Source: Nereocystis luetkeana (lineage: Eukaryota > Sar > Phaeophyceae > Laminariales > Laminariaceae). From it: a DNA stretch of 64,000 bases. A program made the position numbers and the translations under genes. The notes beneath the pieces were generated by a model. That model saw only the letters and a list, made by a program, of their open reading frames with translations, was not told the origin of the DNA and made no database searches. Below are positions 22,346 through 32,584 of the stretch, piece by piece. Within the stretch, counting starts at the first letter, position 1, and every line of letters starts with the position of its first letter. Location of the stretch: the NCBI GenBank assembly GCA_031213475.1, contig JARUPZ010000030.1, positions 3,345,371 to 3,409,370 of the forward strand, read 5' to 3'.

Positions 22346-22980
22346 CGGTACAGATTAGGATGGCGTTGAGGAGCAAATATGTCGGGAGACAGGAGACAGG
22401 AGTTTCAACCCTTGACAAACAGCAGATTTGCCTTGACATGCCGTGACTGACACCTGACACCAAACTACTAGGTTTCAGTGTGGAAAACTTCGGCGCTACA
22501 CCCGTGACAGCGCATGTTTTGCCTTGCTTGGCATGTCTTCCAACATCTTTGTTGAGGAGTGATGTTATGTCTTCTGACGTCATGTTTCATCAGTGACACA
22601 CAAAATACGAAATGTCGAAGTTACAGCTCAGATATACGCCGCATGTATATATATATACTAGAGGTATATACCTGGTTCAATGCGTATAGAAATAATAATA
22701 TAATATCACAACGAGCGCAACTTATGATACGCACCTACGTACGTCGTAGATGTTTCGTTTTTTCACTCGTACACTATTAAGATGAATATTACATTATTAT
22801 TTCTTAAATAGCAGTGGAATGTGCCGTACCAGTACTCATTTCACGTATGGCCGTAGTCGGGCGGGGTGGTTCAAAGCCGATCATATTTTAATTTGTTTTC
22901 GTCTATACAAAATAACTGAAGCAACGCACGCTGATACACCGACGATTGAGCGCGATTTCAGTGCTTGCGGTAACCTCCTC
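22346..22980. other. no supported gene
   Basis: This is AT-rich sequence with a TATATATATACTAG stretch near 22645 and a variant of the TACCTGG motif at 22669. No coding sequence is seen. Confidence 0.4.
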
Positions 22981-22989
22981 GTTCCTAAC

Positions 22990-23200
22990 CGGAGTCGCAT
23001 CGCACGCACTGGGTGGAGATGATGATGCTCCTCAAGGCCAACTTCGAGCACGTCCCCGATTACGGCGCCATATTCGGGCATGTCCCCCGGCGCGGTTCAC
23101 CGGGAAGGACGATGACTTGGTGGCGGTTGAAGCCGCCTTTGACGTGCTGAACCATCCTGCGGCATCAACTACTCAAGACACGGGCATGGACGAGGGCTGA
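22990..23200 (+). pseudogene. possible exon or gene remnant, frameshifted
   Basis: The plus strand reads MMMLLKANFEHVPDYGAIFG in one frame and then, after a shift near 23090, FTGKDDDLVAVEAAFDVLNH in another, ending with a TGA near 23199. Both halves look like ordinary protein. No family is recognised, and neither a start nor splice sites can be fixed. Confidence 0.25.
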
Positions 23201-23754
23201 CGACGTCTGGGTGGGGGGGGGCTGCTGTTCTTGCTGCAGCTGCACTGTAGATTAGTATTAGCCTGTTATTATTCGACAACCTAGATGATGGGACTCAGCA
23301 CCGCTGCGTGTGATATTATATTTTAATACATTTAATTTAGTAGCTGGTAATTTTGATCGGCATGGCTTCAGTTTTAGTTGTTTTTATGTCGGTTTTGGAA
23401 GGACTTTCGGGCTTTCCATTTATATACTGGAAGTACTTGCAGTAGTATCACTAATATTAATAGTAATATCACAAGGTTTTGTTCTTGTGGAAGGGTATAC
23501 AAGTACCTTGATTTGGGAGGTATATCTACGACCGCGGAAGTCGTTCCCATGAAGTTGGAGCGGTCCTTACCGTGAAAATCGTGAAGTACAGCTATAACAA
23601 AAATGAGCTACAATTGACGTGCATGATACGTATATACTCGTTATTTCCGGTACAGTGTGTCATGTTTGCAGTACACCAATCGCAGTGTTTCGAAATGCAT
23701 TTTACGTATTTGTTTGACAAGTATATTCGTTGTTTTTAGCCCCCTTGAGCTGGG

Positions 23755-24150
23755 TATTTACCAGGGTAGTACCTGGAACTTCTGTATGTTATGTATGGCC
23801 GTGCCACAACTGGAACTTCTGTGAGTTCTCTACGCTCGGGCCACAATCGGAACTTCTGTGAGTTCTGTACGCCCGGGCCACAATCGGAGCTTCTGTGAGT
23901 TCTGTACGCCCGTTCCACAATGAATACCCGGAACTTCTGTGAGTTCTGTACGCCCGTGTTGAAATACCGGGACCTTCTGCGAGTTCTGTGCGACTTCATA
24001 CCCGTACCCGGAACTTCTATAAGTTCTGTGCGACCGAGCCACAATACCCGGGGTACCGGTACACCATTGTTATACGTGCCTGATACTTCTGTGAGTTCTA
24101 TACTTCTGTAAGTTCTGTAAGACACCCATACTCTAACCGTAAATCCACAA
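23755..24150. repeat. minisatellite field 2, same unit as field 1
   Basis: About nine further copies of the GAACTTCTGTGAGTTCTGTA core occur, with CGCCCGNGCCACAAT linkers at roughly 41-45 bp spacing. They are in the same orientation as in field 1, 1.4 kb away. Minus-strand frames repeat TELTEVP/NSQKF peptides only because of the DNA repeat. Confidence 0.85.
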
Positions 24151-24173
24151 ACCCTACAGAACCATGCCTTGCA

Positions 24174-24870
24174 ATTTTTCGTACTTTTGCCAACTTTTCT
24201 CTTCGTACGAAAACTTTTCGGCAAAACAGCAAGTACTCGGACACATGAAGCCCGGCCGGACACATTGGTCGAGGTGTCGGCGCGATCCGTGCACTCTGGA
24301 GCGCGTGACGGGCGCTCAAAGTTTTTCCCGGCGTGAGTGGATAACACGATTTCCCTGGTTTCAGTACGAGAGGCTTTATTTTGTACCAGGGTAAGTACTT
24401 ATCGGCAAATAAATGTTGTCTATTTTCTCCCCTCTCGATTATACATTTTTTTGTGTTCGTGCACAGAGCACGGACCACCGCCCAGACATCAATAGCAGCA
24501 GTGCACAGAGTGTGCCTACCTCTAGCTTCTTACCTCACCACAACCCTGCTGCCCAGCAGCAGCAGTGGGCATATCTTGCGCGTATGGATGATCGTACTGC
24601 CGTTATGAAAGTTGAATTACCAGAGATTTCGATCGATCACGCGACCACGCCACGACCACACCATCGTCACCTCTCTCCCTGCTGCTTCTTCTGCCTATTG
24701 CTGTGTGTGATCCAACATTACCACTGCTCCAGCTGTGCTCAGCACAGTGCGCCAACAGCAGCAGTAGACAGGGTACTATGCGCATGTATGTGGAAGATCC
24801 GCGCTGTGCGCTCAGTACTAGTGTTCGTTGTTGTCGCCATCGGCATTGGCCGCAAAGTTTAATGGGCATG
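24174..24870. repeat. left arm of a large inverted repeat
   Basis: The arm starts AATTTTTCGTACTTTTGCCA and matches the reverse complement of 29420-30262. Shared blocks are GTACGAAAACTTTTCGGCAAA / its inverted form, GGGCGCTCAAAG..., GCACGGACCACCGCCCAGAC versus the inverted GTCTGGGCCGTGGGCCGTGC, and the CTGCTGCCCAGCAGCAGCAG block. Indels separate the blocks. Confidence 0.75.
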
Positions 24871-25559
24871 TTTTGCTCGGTACCGATCATCGCCGGATCG
24901 ATATGTTCGTCGACTTGAGTACAACAGAAACAAATCGTTCGTACAGCAGTGCCAGCTGTGTGTCCTAGACTGCTGACCACTACATCCGAGAGCGAGCTGA
25001 AAGGGGATCAGTACACGTACGTTCCTTTGTCGCAGTACGCGTATCTTCTGCTGTCGTACAGGTATCAGATCACATGGCATGTTACAACAGTACTGCTGTA
25101 TTTATTTGCAGTCGTACTGTACAAGCTACTCTACTGCTGTAGGAGATCCCGCAATGTGTTTTAGATTGCGTAACAAACACGATGTGCCGGCTGTACGAGC
25201 ACTACTCTAGCGTAGATGTCATACTGCGCTTGATATATTTCGTGTGCCCGAAGACGGAAAATAAATAATTACCTCTATTTCCAGTACGAAATAATTAAAG
25301 TGAAACCGAGGTCAATTTTTTCGTTTCGGAGGTTCGATCCCCACCATCCACGCTCACCTGGTACCAGGTATTTGTTTTTTCACTTTTGACTTTTTTGTAC
25401 CAGTACATCCACCTTGCTTTTCTGAATGTGTGATAAAATACAAGTTGTGTGTGTTTTTCCCAAGGCAAAGAACACGTTTACGCGTGGTGTGCGTTAGTAC
25501 CTCGACATTTCACAGCTACTCCCATACTTGGGAGTAAAGTAATTTTTGGTCGTGAAAAT

Positions 25560-26290
25560 ACTGCTGTACGTACTTCGTACACTCGCAGCATTTGTTTTTT
25601 TTGTACCCCAGATACTGCGAGTATTCGCAGTATGTTGAGATTTTGTACCCCTACTTCAGATACTACTGCGTATACATTCGGGCTCGCACCAATTCGGGGC
25701 TCGCTACTGCTGCCGCTGTCGCGGATTCTCCCTGTTGTGCTTCAAGTATTTGGGGGTTCTGTACCACGAGTACGTAGTGCGAGTACTATTAATAGTCTAG
25801 CAGTGTCTCGTCCGTTGGTAGTGTTTGTACTGCTTCTGCGAGCACTCGCAGTAGCACCAAAATGCCCTCAATACGCCCAGTATGCTTCGAGTATAAAGTA
25901 TACTTCGACCGTCTGTGAACCGTGGCGACATTTTTCAGGCCCATTGTTCGGCACAAAACACTCCCAGATAGTCCCACGAGTGGGAGTTGGAACAAATGAC
26001 TTTCGCTGGGGACAACTCGAGTACTTAGAGCACTGCAGTATTTTGAGATATATACCCCTGGTATAGTATTATGGTCTGCGAGGAATATGTGCTGCGAATA
26101 CTCTTCGTATCTCGAGGTTCTGTACTGCGGATTTTCCTTGTACTCCAGGTGTTTCGTGTTTCGAGTACATACTTCCGTGTGCTCTCGGGGTTCGGTACTG
26201 CTCATACTCGCATTACTCTCAGTATTCGGGCCTTCTGAGTACTCGCAATATTTTAGCCGCTAGCACTCCAATACTCTCAGTACTCGGACT
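25560..26290. repeat. AGTACT/GAGTACTCG-rich degenerate region
   Basis: Variants of CGAGTACTCGCAGTA recur many times at irregular spacing in both orientations. Frames in the area carry no recognisable domain. Upstream at 25235-25310 a ~70-bp segment (CCCGAAGACGGAAAATAA) is repeated at 28960-29030. Confidence 0.5.
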
Positions 26291-26454
26291 ACGATTTATT
26301 CTCGAGCGTTTATTTGTGAAACCTTTTTATGTTACCCTGAGCACCCAAGCAAACATTCTTTTTAGGGGATACATATTGTATGTTTTGTATCTTACTCATC
26401 TGGCCACAAATTATTACATGGCAACCTCGACCTCACGCGACTTTTTTGTACTTC

Positions 26455-27004
26455 TGTTACAGCTTGGGCCCCCTCTTGCGACCGCTATCGGCTCGGTCTC
26501 ACCTCGATAGCCAGCTGTTGTCGTTCGTTGAGAGAGTCCTTATGGGGATTTCCTCCGTACCTCGCTCCTAAATCCTCTCTGGCCACGAGATGGTCAGACG
26601 CCACGGAGTCGGGTGTTGGTATTGCTCAGCAAATGCGACGTGGGATTAACAGACATGCACGTGATGGGCAAGACTCATGCACGGTGTGTTAACGGGATAT
26701 GGTTTGACACTTATTTGTTTCTTTTTTCACTTTGGTGGGGTTGACTAAACCTCAGGTAGCGCCACAGAGCACACGTATCGACCACTACAGGCGATACGGG
26801 GTTTCCATGACCCAGACAATGACCTCCCCCGCCGGGGACACTCCATTGTGTTCCTACATCGATATGACAGCGAGCCATCCTACGGCCTTATCGCTGTCTT
26901 CCACTATGCACCCTCCATACGTCACTGGTCAGGTCAGTCGGCGTACATCTCAGAATACCCTGTCGCCCTCCTGGGCGACTCCTGGAGTCCGTAGCGCTGT
27001 AACA
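26455..27004 (-). repeat. LTR (3' LTR in minus orientation)
   Basis: This 550-bp repeat is the better-preserved copy, with inverted ends TGTTACAGC/GCTGTAACA. It contains the shared block CGATATGACAGCGAGCCATC. Confidence 0.75.
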
Positions 27005-27229
27005 CCCCCCCTGCCTGACGCATAACTATCGCCGGCGCACAGCGAATATCCCGGCCACTACCAGGTGACAGCGTGGGCAACCCCTCCTCCACTTCCCCGA
27101 CGAACCGGCTGCCGCGTCCTTCCTTATCCGTTCGACGCTTAACTAGCTTCGGCCATGTACGGACATCCCCGATGCTAGTGACGCGGCTCTTACACCTTCG
27201 GCTTTTTGTTTCTGCCGGGCGCTGCTGCA

Positions 27230-27380
27230 GTTGCGGCTGCGGCTACGGCTGCTCTTGCTGCTGCTGTTGCTGGTACGGCTGCGGCTCGCGCTGCTGCTGT
27301 TGCTGTTGCTGCTGTTGCTTCCGTTGATGTTGTTGCTGCTGCTGCTGATGATGATACAGTTGCTGAGCCTGATGGTGTTC
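27230..27380. repeat. CTG/GCT trinucleotide-rich tract inside the LTR element
   Basis: Runs of GCTGCT and TTGCTG with interruptions encode a Gln-rich stretch on the minus strand (27590-27243, QQQQQQ blocks preceded by eight prolines). Whether the frame is translated is unknown; it could be the remnant of a gag-like ORF. Confidence 0.7.
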
Positions 27381-28054
27381 CTCCTGTTCCTCCTCCTTCT
27401 CCTGCTGGGCCGGCTGTTTGCGCTCACTTGGCGGCGGCGGCGGCGGCGGTGGCTCTGATTGCCCCCCGTCCCGCGGTTTCCCGTTGCCGTGCTCGGTTGC
27501 TGCTCCTACGTTTGCGCTCCCGTGTGGCGCTCCTGCGACGGCGATCGTGGCTGCTACGGCGGTCATGACTGCGACCGCGGCTCCGTGCATCTATCTTGGA
27601 AATGGTACGATGCTATAGCATCCATTGCCACTTATGTAACGAGATAAACACAAACCACCCATCCCAATCCCGACAAACCACACGATCCACGGGGCGCTCA
27701 CATCGCCACAAGCCCGGACCCCAGGACATTCAAGAGCAAGCCAAGTTATGCATGGTTCACACTGTAAACAGCAGTAGTGCTACCTAAATAAATGTACTTT
27801 ATCGTAGTTTGTACGTATCCCTCCCTGCTGGCCCTGGGCCTCTGCTCATCCCAGCCCTTGCAACCCCTCGAACCTCAAAACAAAAACCTCAAAGGAGATG
27901 CGCTTACCTCCGCCTCTCCGTCTTGCTGAGCCTGGACAGGGCTTACCTCCACTGCCCATGCGCATCGGCAGAACCTATTCAAAATATCTACGCGAGATGC
28001 TCACGTTCATCTCTCTGCGCTCGATAAAATTAGCCACCCCTCAGATTCCATCCA

Positions 28055-28250
28055 GGAAAAGCTCGGGCCCAGACACAGATCCCACCCAGGGACAAACTCG
28101 GGCCCCGATACCTGGGCCCGGATTCCACCCAGGAGGAAACTCGGGCCCCGATACTCGGGCCCGGATTCCGCCCGGGAGCTCGGGCCCAGATTCCGCCCGT
28201 GAGAAAACTCGCCCAGGTACTCGGGCCCAAATTCCCTGGGTACCGATCTC
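28055..28250. repeat. GGGCCCGAGTTT-type minisatellite inside the LTR element
   Basis: Several units of GGGCCCGGATTCC/ACTCGGGCCCC at 25-60 bp spacing lie just inside the upstream LTR. On the minus strand they fall in a frame (28323-28030) whose ATG overlaps the LTR/primer-site junction. Confidence 0.7.
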
Positions 28251-28322
28251 CCGTGTCCCCGCCAGAGCTCATGCCCTTGTGCTCCAATCTCCCCCTCTCT
28301 CTGTCATCATCTGGGCTCACCA

Positions 28323-28860
28323 TATTACAGCTTGGGCCCCCTCTTGCGACCGCTATCGGCTCGGTCTCACCTCGATAGCCAGCTGTTGTCGTTCGTTGAG
28401 AGAGTCCTTATGGGGATTTCCTCCATACCTCGCTCCTAAATCCTCTCTGGCCACGAGATGGCCAGACGCCACGGAGTCGGGTGTTGGTATTGCTCAGCAA
28501 ATGCGACGTGGGATTACCAGACAGGCACGTGATGGGCAAGACTCATGCACGGTGTGTGAACGGGATATGGTTTGACACTTGTTTCCTTTGGTGGGATTGT
28601 ATAAACCCCAGGTAGCACCACAGAACACCCGTATCGACCACTCCAGGCGATACGAGGTTTCCATGACCCAGACAATGACCTCCCCCGCCGGGGACACTCC
28701 ATTGTGTTCCTACATCGATATGACAGCGAGCCATCCTACGGCCTTATCGCTGTCTTCCACGATGCACCCTCCATACGTCACTGGTCAGGTCAGTCGACGT
28801 ACATCACAGAATACCCTGTCGCCCTCCTGGGCGACTCCTGGAGTCCGTAGCGCTGAAAAA
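28323..28860 (-). repeat. LTR (5' LTR in minus orientation)
   Basis: This 538-bp repeat is homologous to 26455-27004. The outer end is mutated (CAGCGC followed by TTTTT in place of TGTAACA). The inner end reads CTGTAATA and leads into TGGTGAGCCC. Confidence 0.75.
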
Positions 28861-29299
28861 CTTGCTGTACGTTTTCGCTCCGTACATTGAATTGATCGCC
28901 GCGAGGCATCTGTTCAGTAGGTTCAGTAACCACTTATCGGTACCCTATTTAGTTCGTTTGCCCGAAGACGGAAAATAATTAACTACCTCTGTTTCCAGTA
29001 AGAATTAAAAAAATTGTAATTCAGGTCCAATATTTTTCAATTGTTTTGATCCGAATGCATCTCCGAACCGAAAAGGAAATATTTTTGTGACAATGATCCC
29101 ACACTATTTCCGCGAACAGCAGCGTATTAGTCTGTGCTATTTGTGTTCGTGAATGTCCTTCACGTTAATGACGGCTGGATGCAGCTACTACTTCAACAGA
29201 GATGAGCAGGATTTCATACGAGTATTATGACGCTATTCTTGCGCCACTCCCCTAGGCACCTCCCGGGGGGGAACCATTTACTATATATATATATATAAA

Positions 29300-30262
29300 C
29301 TCCCGCATTGGGGCTACGTAGTCCGCGTGCAATTCAGGATATACTTCAAACATAAAAAAGCGAGGATCGAGCGAGTGGAACCTCGAACCGAAAGTACTAT
29401 CAAGCCCAGTTTGTCATCTACGCTATAGCACTGTAGTACTGAGAATACAGCGCAGATCTGCCGCATGCGCTTAGTACGCTGTGTGCTGCTGCTGCCGGGG
29501 CACTGTGCTGAGTACAGTGGGAGCAGTGCCAATGTTGGATCACACACAGCAATACCCAGAAGAAGCAGCAGCAGAGAGAGGGATGACATGGCGTGATCAA
29601 GTGATCGATTGCAGTCTCCGGTGAATCAACTACCATGGTATACACGATCGTCCATACGCACAAGGTGTGCGCCCTGCTGCTGCTGGGCAGCAAGGTTGTG
29701 GTGGTGTAGGAAGCTGGAGGTAAGCAGGCTCTGTGTACTGCTGTGTTGTCTGGGCCGTGGGCCGTGCTTCGTGCAACACACACAAACAAATGTACAGGTA
29801 CATCGGCCTGGTCATGTATGTATGAAGAAAAAATCTTGTCCCTGGTGAGGCAGACGGTGGAATAAGGACGGCAGGCTCCGATAAACACAACCAGCCTCAG
29901 CGATATACTTCGCATGTATATGGGTGTGTCGCACACGCACGGCGTATAAGCGGCAGCGTTATAGCGATGGGATTTGTGCATGTTGTCTGTTGTGTACCTG
30001 GTATACGTCCGGACTGTGTGCTTAGAGCTCATGCGAGCCTAGCGGTACGTACGTACAAAATGAGGCCTCTCGTACTGACACCAGGGAACCCATCATTCCC
30101 GCAGGGAAAATCTTTTGAGCGCCCGCCACGCGTTCCAGGGTGCACGGATGGCGCGGAGACCTCGACCAATGCCTCCGGTCAAGATTTCCGTATCGGGGTA
30201 GGTAGTTGTTTGCCGAAGAATGCTCGTACGAAGAGAAAACTTGGCAAACATACGAAAAATTG
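29300..30262. repeat. right arm of a large inverted repeat
   Basis: This is the counterpart of 24174-24870 and ends GGCAAACATACGAAAAATTG. It is longer than the left arm because of extra sequence at about 29780-30060. Plus-strand frames of the left arm (24413-24862) and minus-strand frames of this arm (30032-29418) share peptides such as LLCVIQH.HCS.C.QHSAP, as expected of inverted copies. Translation is not implied. Confidence 0.75.
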
Positions 30263-30299
30263 ACAAACAGACGTACCACATATATATACCAAATACGCG

Positions 30300-30880
30300 A
30301 CAGGAAACCGGTTAAAAAAATTGCGCGAAAAAATGTCGAATTTTTGAAAAAAAAACTGTCACTATTCGTGAAATTCTCCAGAAGCAAAAAATCAAGTTCG
30401 TTAATTTCCACGTATTTGGAAAAATAAAACCACGAAAATATGGAAGATTGAAAAATTGCGCGAAACAAATATCGAAAGTTTGGAAAAAAAACTCTCCGAT
30501 AATAATGACCCTGAAGACAAGAAATATACCAGGTAATCGTTTTGGTTTCGAGGGTAGGGGTCTCCATTTCCCGCCCATCCGCGTTTTTTTATTTCACGAC
30601 CAAATCACGATTCGGTTACGAAAAAAAATGCCAGAGGCCGGGGCAAAGATGCCTGTCTATCAGAATGCTCCTTGAATTTGCGCTCAAAATGACACTACTT
30701 TTAGTATCAATACTGGCCTGCGTGATTGTCGTTGACCATCGCCTAGAAGAATCGAATCCAACGAGCCACATTTTGGCCCTCTCCAGCCTCTCCGGAATGC
30801 AAGCTGTTAGAGCATACAAGGAGAAACCATCAACCAAAACAGTGAGAGTAGTGCTATATATAGTAGAAGGGTCAGAATGA
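30300..30880. other. AT-rich, inverted copy of 11925-12065, no gene
   Basis: CACTATTCGTGAAATTCTCC at 30360-30379 is the reverse complement of a segment near 12040. One TACCAGGTA motif lies at 30527. Nothing else is recognised. Confidence 0.45.
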
Positions 30881-31441
30881 GGAGCGCGACTGATGCCTTG
30901 AGGTGGTCAAATGCCTAGCTGCAACAAACTACTGCGTTGGCGGTTCTTCTGAATCTATATATAATGTACATACTTCGTACATATATATATACAAGTTCTT
31001 CCTTCGGAGTGGCATGAGCATAGCGTTTACGGCTTTTTTTTGTCGAAATACATTTTCGGCTATTAATGGTTAGGTTTGAGCTATTCCATCAATTGGAGTT
31101 ACGTGCTTCATTTGGGGCAATAGCTCAAATGTACCTGTTGACAACATAACATGCATTTGGGAGCGCGACTGATGCCTTGAGGTGGTCAAATGCCTAGCTG
31201 CAACAAACTACTGCGTTGGCGGTTCTTCTGAATCTATATATAATATACATACTTCGTACATATATATATACAAGTTCTTCCTTCGGAGTGGCATGAGCAT
31301 AGCGTTTACGGCTTTTTTTTGTCGAAATACATTTTCGGCTATTAATGGTTAGGTTTGAGCTATTCCATCAATAATTGGAGTTACGTGCTTCATTTGGGGC
31401 AATAGCTCAAATGTACCTGTTGACAACATAACATGCATTTG
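30881..31441. repeat. 279-bp tandem duplication, almost identical units
   Basis: GGAGCGCGACTGATGCCTTG begins at 30881 and again at 31160. The units differ visibly by one T/A in the TATATAAT.TACATAC stretch and a 3-bp insertion (CAATAATTGG versus CAATTGG). The high identity implies a recent duplication. Confidence 0.95.
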
Positions 31442-31568
31442 GATAAGAAAGATAGGAGTGGAACATGCAGACGAGGGTGACGCAAGAGGGCAGTTCTAAT
31501 GACCGAAGAAACAGGTAGTATTTATTTAGTACAGTTGCTATGAGACATGAAGGCGACATGAGCGTGAT

Positions 31569-31784
31569 ATGCAACTACGACAGCAAGTACTTCTTCAACG
31601 AACCGGAGACACAGTAGACACACGTCCTTTGTCACCTAACGGTTCTACAACGAATCGAGAACTTTGTCGAACTCCAAAACCAACTACAACAGGAATTCCT
31701 CGAGGAAAAACGTCTCCAACAAAGCGTAGCATTGGGCCTAGGGCCGGCGTCAAACGCAAAAAAAACTCGAAGCGACGGGAGTAG
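31569..31784 (+). CDS. small basic open reading frame, function unknown
   Basis: This ATG-initiated frame of 71 codons ends in a strongly basic tail (GVKRKKNSKRRE) that resembles a nuclear localisation signal. There is no homologue by eye and no splice context. It may be a chance frame. Confidence 0.2.
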   Translation: MQLRQQVLLQRTGDTVDTRPLSPNGSTTNRELCRTPKPTTTGIPRGKTSPTKRSIGPRAGVKRKKNSKRRE

Positions 31785-32580
31785 TAGTAGAATAAATTTA
31801 CTTGCACGCGAATGTCACTACTAACAACAGAAGCAACACCCGGGCAAACACCCAAGGTAGATCGAAAAAAACAGGATTCCTTCGCTAAAGCGAAGGCCCA
31901 CAGCACCCGAAGAGGACGCAGAAAATTAGTCAGACGTTAGCACTCGCCAAGGCACTAGCTTGATAAAGGCGATGCAACACCCGATATCTTCTTGGGTGAA
32001 GGAAACCCAACCGAATCAAAATTAATCAGTCCGCTCCCCACGCTTGATTTAAACGCACTCGCTAGCAAACGTGCAAGACCACGCACAACGAATGTTTGCT
32101 GAAAATATTGGAATATTATGGACGCACGCTGCAACGAAACGCCCGCGAACACCTCTACATTTAGACCCCAGGCGCATACCAAATGAAGATCAACTGTGTA
32201 TGGTGCTCTACCGGAAGACCACGATAGACAGAGAACAGAGTCTTCAAGTACGAAGATATCGTCCGAGCCCGAACCGGAAAGATCCACGGATACAGCCTTG
32301 CGCTTGGCGGCGCTCTTCTCCCGTTCCACCCGAGCCTTGGCGTCGGACTTCGCGTGGCGTTCATCCTGAACCTTGCTCGATCTGGTCGATGAAGAGCTTC
32401 CTGGAGCGCTCGGAGCACGAGAAGTGTAGGGGGTCTTGCACAGACCGATCGAGTTGTCGTTGTTCTCTATGGTTCCTTTGCAGTAGACGCAATCCTTCCC
32501 GACCTGCTAAAATAGATCACAGACAACAAACCGACAACACCGAAGAGACATCTAAGACGTGTTTGATACAAAGAGTTCAG
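31785..32580. other. no supported gene
   Basis: Overlapping short frames occur on both strands (for example 32071-32589 plus and 32329-31955 minus) with no recognisable domain. Confidence 0.35.
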
Positions 32581-32584
32581 TTGG

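Larger units (their letters stand above)
26455..28860 (-). mobile_element. short non-autonomous LTR retrotransposon
   Basis: Two direct repeats of ~540 bp (26455-27004 and 28323-28860) flank 1318 bp. On the minus strand the better-preserved repeat begins TGTTACAGCG and ends GCTGTAACA, the usual TG...CA form with short inverted ends. The upstream LTR is followed by TGGTGAGCCCAGATG (primer-binding-site-like), and the downstream LTR is preceded by an AGGGGGG polypurine run. No RT, integrase or protease frame is present, so it would depend on another element. The two LTRs differ at many positions and by an indel near 26710, so the insertion is not recent. The target duplication is unclear (ACTTC versus ACTTG with an offset). 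Confidence 0.75.

Noticed and set aside
21905-24150. Possible CRISPR array
   Set aside because: Repeats are imperfect, spacing is irregular and linkers are themselves repeated rather than unique; the window is eukaryotic and has no cas genes.
23736-24347. Minus-strand 203-codon frame rich in TELTEVP/NSQKF peptides
   Set aside because: The peptides come from the minisatellite core and recur in shifted frames.
25325-25375. B-box-like GGTTCGATCCC, possible tRNA
   Set aside because: No matching A box, acceptor stem or cloverleaf could be drawn upstream.
27206-27590. Gln-rich or Leu/Ala-rich proteins in the triplet tract
   Set aside because: All frames of a CTG/CAG tract remain open; there is no independent support beyond being inside the LTR element.
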